This document shows positions 1 to 4,137 of a DNA stretch of 5,615 nt, one piece after another (position 1 is the first letter of the stretch; each line of letters begins with the position of its first letter). Source of the DNA: Sva-07 sp035529175 (GTDB lineage Bacteria; Actinomycetota; Acidimicrobiia; Acidimicrobiales; Ilumatobacteraceae); NCBI GenBank assembly GCA_035529175.1, contig DATKXG010000364.1, forward strand, positions 1 through 5,615. The letters are read 5' to 3'. The position numbers were made by a program, and so were the translations under genes. The notes beneath the pieces are model-generated. The model saw nothing but the letters and a program-made list of their open reading frames with translations. It made no database searches and had not been told where the DNA came from.

Positions 1-39
1 ATGCACGATCTCCTGGCAGCCCACGCTGCCACTCACTGA
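1..39 (+). CDS. Possible 3' end of an upstream gene
   Basis: Frame 1 is open from the window edge to a TGA at 37-39 and would encode a short alanine/histidine-rich tail (MHDLLAAHAATH). It is followed four bases later by a strong hairpin, as expected at the end of a transcription unit. Twelve codons are too few to recognise a family, and the ATG at position 1 may simply be an internal methionine. The reading is supported only by the stop codon and the hairpin after it. Confidence 0.25.
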   Translation: MHDLLAAHAATH

Positions 40-42
40 ACC

Positions 43-73
43 TGGTTCCCCGAGCCCGGGTCTCCGGGAACCA
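43..73 (+). terminator. Hairpin, likely terminator before the imuA' promoter
   Basis: Bases 43-54 pair with 62-73 in a 12-bp stem with one C/C mismatch (51 against 65), closed by a 7-base loop (55-61). No T-tract follows, so a classical intrinsic terminator is not proven; strong hairpins without a U-run are common in high-GC actinobacteria. It ends 18 bases before the SOS box, so it could insulate the SOS promoter from upstream read-through. Confidence 0.45.
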
Positions 74-91
74 TCTCCGTCCGGTGGCATC

Positions 92-107
92 TCGAACACA
101 TGTTCGA
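92..107 (+). promoter_or_regulatory. LexA/SOS box of the imuA'-imuB operon
   Basis: The sequence TCGAACACATGTTCGA matches the mycobacterial LexA operator consensus TCGAAC-N4-GTTCGA at all twelve defined positions. It ends 12 bases before the imuA' ATG. LexA bound here would cover the promoter core and repress imuA' and imuB until DNA damage activates RecA. The second box, in front of dnaE2, has the same half-sites and the same five bases GATAC at its downstream edge. Confidence 0.93.
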
Positions 108-113
108 TACCAT
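108..113 (+). promoter_or_regulatory. Candidate -10 element, imuA' promoter
   Basis: TACCAT fits the actinobacterial -10 pattern TANNNT and directly abuts the SOS box. Transcription starting about 7 bases downstream would begin at or next to the A of ATG 120, giving a leaderless mRNA. No convincing -35 hexamer is visible; the LexA box occupies that region. Confidence 0.4.
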
Positions 114-119
114 GCCGCA

Positions 120-743
120 ATGGAACTCGCTGTCGAACTCCCGAGCGAACTCTCGGCACTTGCCGAGCGTGTGGCGCCTCTGGCGCTGGCGGGCGACCGC
201 ACGCTGCCGGTGACCGAGGCGTTCGCCGAGCTCTTCCCTGAACGCGGTCTGGTGAGGGGTCGCACGCTCGCCTGCTCGGGCCCTGCCGCCACGTCGCTGG
301 CGCTCGCGCTGGCTGCACCCGCGGTGGCGGCGGGGTCGTGGTTGGCGACGATCGACGTGCCCACGATCGGCCTCGACGCCGCCAGTGAGTTCGGCATCGC
401 GCTCGAACGGGTGGTCGCCGTACGTGCCGAGGCGACCCGGTGGCCCGACGCCGTCGCCGCGGCCGCCGACGGCTTCGACATCCTGATCGCCCGGGTCCCG
501 GCCGACGCCTCACCGTCGGCGATGCGCAAGATCGCCACCCGCCTGCGCCAGCGCGACGTCGTCATGCTGGTGCTCGGCGACCCGGGTCCGCTGTCGTGCG
601 ACGGTGTGCTCACCGCCGGCGGCGCGGAATGGATCGGTCTCGGCGACGGCCATGGACACCTGCAGCATCGTCGGCTCGTCGTCGAGGCGTCCGGGCGTCG
701 TCTGCACGGCCGCCGTCGGTGCCGAGTGACGCTGCCGGGATAG
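120..743 (+). CDS. imuA': ImuA' mutasome accessory protein (RecA-fold, degenerate P-loop)
   Basis: The predicted protein has 207 residues, close to the roughly 200-residue ImuA' of mycobacteria. ImuA' is an accessory factor of SOS-induced translesion synthesis that binds ImuB; it is distantly RecA/SulA-like. Visible features are an N-terminal helical segment (about 1-45), then a beta-strand and loop at 47-59 (GRTLACSGPAATS). There the Walker A pattern GxxxxGK[T/S] is degenerate, with no lysine, so ATP hydrolysis is unlikely. Hydrophobic strands follow (GSWLATIDV, DILIARV, VVMLVLGD), as in a RecA core. The C-terminus is arginine-rich (GRRLHGRRRCR). ATG 120 is preferred over the in-frame GTG 84 because GTG 84 lies upstream of the LexA box. 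There is no leader Shine-Dalgarno, which fits a leaderless transcript. Assignment rests mainly on the neighbour imuB, the SOS box and the length, since this family is poorly conserved. Confidence 0.85.
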   Translation: MELAVELPSELSALAERVAPLALAGDRTLPVTEAFAELFPERGLVRGRTLACSGPAATSLALALAAPAVAAGSWLATIDVPTIGLDAASEFGIALERVVAVRAEATRWPDAVAAAADGFDILIARVPADASPSAMRKIATRLRQRDVVMLVLGDPGPLSCDGVLTAGGAEWIGLGDGHGHLQHRRLVVEASGRRLHGRRRCRVTLPG

Positions 744-750
744 GTCTGTC

Positions 751-2517
751 ATGACCCGTTCAGGAGCCCCAGGACGTTTGCGTGCAGATTTGGGTGACCC
801 GCCCCACCAAAATCCGCACGCAAACGTGGGTTTCGCCAGACCTGAGCCCGAGCCCGAGCCCGAGCTGGTGTCGGAGCGACCGCCGCGGATCGTGTCGATC
901 TGGCTTCCCGACTGGCCGGTGACCGCTGCGGGCTTCGGCGTCGACGAGGTGGCCGCCGTGATGGGCGCCAACCGGGTGGTCGCCCGCACGCCTGCCGCCG
1001 CTGCTGACGGTGTGGTGATCGGCCAGCGCCGCCGTCAGGCACAACGACGCTGTCCGCACCTGACGCTGGTGGATCGCGACGCCGACCGTGACGCCCGCGA
1101 GTTCGAGCCGATCGTGCGCGCCGTTGCCGAACTGTCCCCACGTCTCGATGTGATCGAGCCGGGCTGGATCAGCCTGCTGGCACGGGGGCCCGCCCGGTAC
1201 TTCGGTGGCGACCGCTCGCTCGCCGACCGGTTGTCCGAGCGGCTGACCGAGGCGATCGATGCCGCCGGCACGCAGGCGACCGGTATCGGCGTCGGTGTCG
1301 CCGATGGTCGGTTCGCGTCGAGTGTCGCTGCCCGGCTGGCGGCGCGTCGCACCGACGCGGTCATCGTCGAGCCGGGCGCGTCGCCGGCGTTCTGTGCCGA
1401 CCTTCCGATCGGCTGGCTGCAGACGCTCGGCGAGTCCGACGCCGAGCTGATCGAGTTGTTCGGCCGCCTCGGGCTCCGTCGCCTCGGCGACCTGGCAGCA
1501 CTCTCGGCGGTCGACGTCCTCGGCCGGTTCGGGCATCCCGGTGTCCACGCTCACCGGTTGGCGTCGGGCGCCGACGTCCGCCCCACGAGCACCACCGATC
1601 CGGCGCCCGAGCGACGCCTCGACCACGTCCTCGACGATCCGGCTGCCCAGTCGAGTGCGGTGGTGTTCATCGCCAAGCAACTGGCCGACGAACTGGCCGG
1701 CACGCTCGCTGCCGACGGTCGGGTGTGTACCCGGTTGGTCGTGGTGCTCGAATCCGAACACGGCGAACGATCCGAGCGATCGTGGTACCGGTCGGCCGGC
1801 CTGTCCGCGGCGGCGATGGTCGAGCGGGTGCGTTGGCAGCTCGATGCCTGGATCGACCTGCCGCGGGGGAGCGACCAGGAACTCACCGGCGGCGTCGTGC
1901 TCGTGCGGCTCGTTCCCGACGAGGTGCGAGCCGACGATGGCATGCAGCTCGGGTTGTGGGGTGGCCAGTCCGAGGCCGACCGGCGCGCTGCGCGGGCGAT
2001 CGCGCGGTTGACCACGCTCACCTCCGACGACGCAGTCACGGTGCCGGTGTGGCACGGTGGTCGGCTGCCCGCCGATCGCTACCGGTGGGTGTCGGCTGCC
2101 ACGGTCGATCTCGATCGGCGGGTGCGGGCGGTGTCGGCAGCCGGGACGGGCAGCGGCCCCAGCGGTCCGTGGCCCGGCACGTTGCCGTCACCGTCGCCGG
2201 CCACGGTGTTCGCCGTGCCGCATCCCGCCGAACTGCTCGACGAGCACGGCGAGGCGGTGCGGGTGAGTGCCCGCGGGATGCTGTCGGGTCGCCCGGTGAC
2301 CCTGCTGCTGTCGATCGGTGGTGAGGCGACCGGGTGGCAGCGCGGGCGCCCGCGCCGGGTCGCTGCCTGGGCGGGGCCGTGGCCGATCGAGGAGCGCTGG
2401 TGGGAACCGGGTCGTCAGCGACGCCTGGCGCGTTTCCAAGTGGTCACCGATGACGGCGACGGGTTCCTGATCGTCGCCGAGCACCGGCGTTGGTGGATCA
2501 GCGCCCGCTACGACTGA
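751..2517 (+). CDS. imuB: ImuB, catalytically inactive Y-family polymerase-like clamp adaptor
   Basis: This 588-residue protein is the hub of the mutasome: it links DnaE2 and ImuA' to the beta clamp at damaged DNA. The Y-family fold begins at about 46 (RIVSIWLPDWPV). Where DinB has its first catalytic Asp pair, this protein has Trp51 and Pro53. The second active-site motif (SIDE in DinB) is replaced by VIEP at 134-137, so it cannot polymerise, as known for ImuB. A helix-hairpin-helix-like thumb covers about 222-270, followed by a little-finger-like region. QLGLWG at 399-404 is a beta-clamp-binding motif. The C-terminal block includes WAGPWPIEERWW (540-551) and ends WWISARYD, typical of the family. 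ATG 751 lies 7 bases after the imuA' stop with a GGATAGG-like Shine-Dalgarno (738-744). The first 39 residues are atypical: they include a palindrome-encoded stretch and an (EP)4 run. GTG 868 (Val40) is therefore an alternative start closer to the family's usual N-terminus. Confidence 0.93.
   Translation: MTRSGAPGRLRADLGDPPHQNPHANVGFARPEPEPEPELVSERPPRIVSIWLPDWPVTAAGFGVDEVAAVMGANRVVARTPAAAADGVVIGQRRRQAQRRCPHLTLVDRDADRDAREFEPIVRAVAELSPRLDVIEPGWISLLARGPARYFGGDRSLADRLSERLTEAIDAAGTQATGIGVGVADGRFASSVAARLAARRTDAVIVEPGASPAFCADLPIGWLQTLGESDAELIELFGRLGLRRLGDLAALSAVDVLGRFGHPGVHAHRLASGADVRPTSTTDPAPERRLDHVLDDPAAQSSAVVFIAKQLADELAGTLAADGRVCTRLVVVLESEHGERSERSWYRSAGLSAAAMVERVRWQLDAWIDLPRGSDQELTGGVVLVRLVPDEVRADDGMQLGLWGGQSEADRRAARAIARLTTLTSDDAVTVPVWHGGRLPADRYRWVSAATVDLDRRVRAVSAAGTGSGPSGPWPGTLPSPSPATVFAVPHPAELLDEHGEAVRVSARGMLSGRPVTLLLSIGGEATGWQRGRPRRVAAWAGPWPIEERWWEPGRQRRLARFQVVTDDGDGFLIVAEHRRWWISARYD
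774..827. repeat. 54-bp imperfect palindrome inside the imuB 5' end
   Basis: Arms 774-796 and 805-827 are inverted copies matching at 21 of 23 positions (mismatches A786/C815 and G792/A809) around an 8-base loop (797-804). The whole unit is 54 bases, exactly 18 codons, so it is in frame with ATG 751 and encodes roughly residues 8-26 of the longer ImuB form. There is no T-run, and it lies inside a predicted operon, so a terminator role is unlikely. It could be a small palindromic element inserted in the gene, or an mRNA hairpin affecting imuB translation. Confidence 0.75.
844..867 (+). repeat. GAGCCC hexanucleotide tandem repeat encoding (EP)n
   Basis: Three perfect GAGCCC units (844-861) are followed by a diverged GAGCTG (862-867). 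They encode a Glu-Pro run just before the conserved ImuB core and directly before the alternative start GTG 868. Because the unit is 6 bases, copy-number change would keep the frame. It reads as a low-complexity linker. Confidence 0.7.
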
Positions 2518-2550
2518 ACGGGTCGGTCGTCAGCGAGTTCCCGGTGTGGC

Positions 2551-3318
2551 TCAGCCGACGGCGGCGAGACCGAACGGGTGGGAGATCTCGAGCTGATCGG
2601 TCACGTCGTTGGCGAGACGGAAACCGACACCGCGTACCGTGTGGATCACCTTGATCTGCGGGGCGGCCTTGTCGAGCTTGCGGCGCAGGTTCGACAGGTG
2701 CACGTCGACGACATGGTTGTCGCCCACCCAGGTCGGGCCCCACACGGCGTCGAGGAGGTCCTCGCGTGTGCACACCTCGGTCGGGCGCCGGCAGAGTTGT
2801 TCGAGCAGCGAGAACTCGATGCGGGTCGTGGCGACCTCTTCGTCCTCGACGCGGACCTCGCGGCGACCGAGGTCGACGGTGAGCGGTCCGAGGTCGAGCA
2901 CCGAGGCGACGGTGGCATCGGGGCGGCCCTGCATCTGTCGTGGACGGCGCAGCAGTGCATGGCAGCGAGCAGTCAACTCCTCGGGGGAGACCGGCACGGA
3001 GACCGCGTCGTCGGCCCCGGAGAGCAACATGGCGGCGCGGGTGCGGTGGGCGCCTTCGTCGGTGATGCACAGCAGGTACTGCTCACTCGAGTCGCGCAGG
3101 CGCTCGTAGAGCGGGCGGCCGTCGGGGGCTCGCAGGTTGGAGCAGACGATCAACACGTCGGGGGAGAATGACTCGGCGAGCATGATCGCTGCATCGCTGT
3201 CGGTCGGGGCGCTCACGCTGAACCCGGCCGAGCGCAGACCTGCCACGCTGAGCCGGCGGACATCGGGATCGTCGACGGCGATCAGGATGCGAGGTGCGAT
3301 GTTGGTGTCGTTGTCCAT
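2551..3318 (-). CDS. OmpR/PhoB-family response regulator with an atypical (pseudo-)receiver
   Basis: The protein has 255 residues, normal for OmpR/PhoB regulators. The receiver domain covers about 9-125: acidic pair Asp16-Asp17 (AVDDPDVRRL), switch Thr86, and GADD at 101-104. However, the phospho-acceptor position aligns with Cys59 (PDVLIVCSNL, where typical members have VLLDLML), and the conserved Lys before Pro is Val108 (DAVSVPVSPEEL instead of xxVKPF). Phosphorylation by a kinase is therefore unlikely. The winged-helix DNA-binding domain (about 140-236) looks intact: RREVRV, TRIEFSLLEQL, TREDLLDAVWG, recognition helix region DNHVVDVHLSNLRRKLD, and the wing HTVRGVGFRL. ATG 3318 begins just before the receiver; an in-frame GTG eight codons upstream is possible. 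Upstream GGCGG, 8 bases from the ATG, is a weak ribosome site. No histidine kinase gene is adjacent. It converges on imuB with 33 bases between stops and no obvious terminator. Target genes are unknown; a direct role in mutagenesis is not shown. Confidence 0.9.
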   Translation of the reverse strand: MDNDTNIAPRILIAVDDPDVRRLSVAGLRSAGFSVSAPTDSDAAIMLAESFSPDVLIVCSNLRAPDGRPLYERLRDSSEQYLLCITDEGAHRTRAAMLLSGADDAVSVPVSPEELTARCHALLRRPRQMQGRPDATVASVLDLGPLTVDLGRREVRVEDEEVATTRIEFSLLEQLCRRPTEVCTREDLLDAVWGPTWVGDNHVVDVHLSNLRRKLDKAAPQIKVIHTVRGVGFRLANDVTDQLEISHPFGLAAVG

Positions 3319-3399
3319 GGAGTGTGCCGCCAGTTCCGCCACGAGGGAGTGGGTGTGGGGTGGGTGTGAGTCGTCAGCTGGATGTCGTGTGCCTGGATG

Positions 3400-3428
3400 A
3401 GGTATCGGCAGGAACCTGACGAACTCAA
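3400..3428 (-). promoter_or_regulatory. Candidate sigma-70-type promoter of the response regulator
   Basis: On the minus strand TTGAGT (3428-3423) is separated by 17 bases from ATACCT (3405-3400). These resemble -35 and -10 hexamers, with a start near 3393 and a leader of about 75 bases before ATG 3318. The -10 match is moderate. This 170-base stretch between the divergent response regulator and NUDIX genes is also less GC-rich than its surroundings, as expected for a promoter region, and has no SOS box. Confidence 0.3.
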
Positions 3429-3488
3429 GAAGAAATTCGGAGAAATCACAGCGATGTGGTTTGTGGGCAGGGCTGCTAGATCTGGAGG

Positions 3489-4064
3489 ATGCAGGGCGAC
3501 GAACTCCATCGACGGGTCCGAGCCGATGTCGTTGCCCGTCGGCCGGTCGACGAACGCGAGGCGATCTCGGTCGAGCGGTTCCTGGCGGAATTCGACGCGC
3601 TGGCTGCCCCGTTCGACCTGGATGCCGATCCGATCCACGTGACGGGGTCGGGCATCGTGGTCGGCCCACGTGGCGTGGTGCTGCTCGAGCACAAGCGTCT
3701 CGGGATCTGGCTGCAGCCTGGCGGGCACATCGACCCCGGCGAGACGCCCTGGGAAGCGGCCCTGCGCGAGAGCCGGGAGGAGACGGGCCTCGAGGTCGCC
3801 TTCGCCGGGCCGATCGACGCGGCGGGCGTCCCCGAGTTGATCCACGTCGACGTCCACGAGGGCGGGCGTGGTCACACGCATCTCGACCTGAGGTATCTGA
3901 TCGACGGTGGCGACGTCGATCCCGACCCGCCCGAAGGCGAGAGCCAGCAGATCGACTGGTTCGAGTGGGGCGCCGCCATCGACCGCGCCGACCCCGGCCT
4001 CCGCGGCATCCTCGAGTCCCTCCGCGCCCACCCACCCCGAAATTCGGAGCGCACATCTCGCTGA
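3489..4064 (+). CDS. NUDIX hydrolase
   Basis: This predicted protein of 191 residues contains a NUDIX box at 79-101: GHIDPGE, seven residues, then RESREETGL. It fits GX5EX7REUXEEXGU except that Ser95 occupies the usually hydrophobic U position. The metal-binding glutamates Glu97 and Glu98 are present. NUDIX enzymes hydrolyse nucleoside diphosphates linked to another group; substrates range from oxidised dNTPs to ADP-ribose and NADH, and the box alone does not tell which. An N-terminal helical segment (about 1-48, with RRPVDEREAISVERFLAEFDAL) precedes the domain, which starts near IHVTGSGIVVGPRGVVLLEHKR; this layout is common in actinobacterial NUDIX proteins. ATG 3489 is the only usual start after the in-frame stop at 3477-3479. 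GGAGG (3484-3488) abuts the ATG with no spacer, so initiation is unusual or leaderless. The last residues (PRNSERTSR) are encoded by a palindrome arm rather than by conserved domain sequence. Confidence 0.9.
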   Translation: MQGDELHRRVRADVVARRPVDEREAISVERFLAEFDALAAPFDLDADPIHVTGSGIVVGPRGVVLLEHKRLGIWLQPGGHIDPGETPWEAALRESREETGLEVAFAGPIDAAGVPELIHVDVHEGGRGHTHLDLRYLIDGGDVDPDPPEGESQQIDWFEWGAAIDRADPGLRGILESLRAHPPRNSERTSR

Positions 4065-4101
4065 GCGCAACGCTCGCTCCGAATTTTCGGGATGATGTGG
4101 G
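4031..4101. repeat. Long interrupted palindrome over the NUDIX stop codon
   Basis: Arm 4036-4051 (CCCGAAATTCGGAGCG) is the inverse of 4075-4091 with one extra T in the right arm. A short outer pair, CCCAC (4031-4035) with GTGGG (4097-4101), flanks it, and an inner hairpin GAGCG-CAA-CGCTC (4063-4075) sits at the centre. The NUDIX TGA (4062-4064) lies inside it. The hairpin ends 10 bases before the dnaE2 SOS box. It may terminate NUDIX transcription, though no T-tract follows, or it may be a palindromic element that has replaced the original 3' end of the gene. Confidence 0.7.
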
Positions 4102-4111
4102 TTGCACAAGG

Positions 4112-4127
4112 TCGAACGTGTGTTCGA
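4112..4127 (+). promoter_or_regulatory. LexA/SOS box of dnaE2
   Basis: TCGAACGTGTGTTCGA matches the mycobacterial LexA consensus at all defined positions and ends 10 bases before the dnaE2 GTG start. It gives dnaE2 its own damage-inducible promoter, separate from that of imuA'-imuB. The spacer (GTGT) differs from the first box (ACAT), while the half-sites and the GATAC edge are identical. Confidence 0.93.
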
Positions 4128-4131
4128 TACT
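4126..4131 (+). promoter_or_regulatory. Candidate -10 element, dnaE2 promoter
   Basis: GATACT overlaps the last two bases of the SOS box and resembles a -10 hexamer (TATACT-like). A start 7 bases downstream would coincide with GTG 4138, predicting a leaderless mRNA. The GGGGG at 4132-4136 is too close to the GTG to act as a normal Shine-Dalgarno. Confidence 0.35.
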
Positions 4132-4137
4132 GGGGGC

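Noticed and set aside
84..119. GTG 84 as the imuA' start
   Set aside because: It is upstream of the LexA box, which would put the operator and -10 element inside the gene; ATG 120 gives the usual family length.
112..213. Short ATG-initiated frame overlapping the imuA' start
   Set aside because: It is out of frame with imuA', has no ribosome site, and its 33 codons show no recognisable features.
760..2055. Long minus-strand open frame opposite imuB
   Set aside because: High GC content creates long antisense frames; the translated product has no recognisable domain, while the plus strand is clearly imuB.
2518..2550. Shared bidirectional terminator between imuB and the response regulator
   Set aside because: Only weak, bulged pairing can be drawn in these 33 bases and there is no T-run on either strand.
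3433..4049. Shared 11-mer GAAATTCGGAG at 3433 and 4039 as a possible repeat pair
   Set aside because: The first copy has no palindrome around it, and a match this short is expected by chance in a window of this size.
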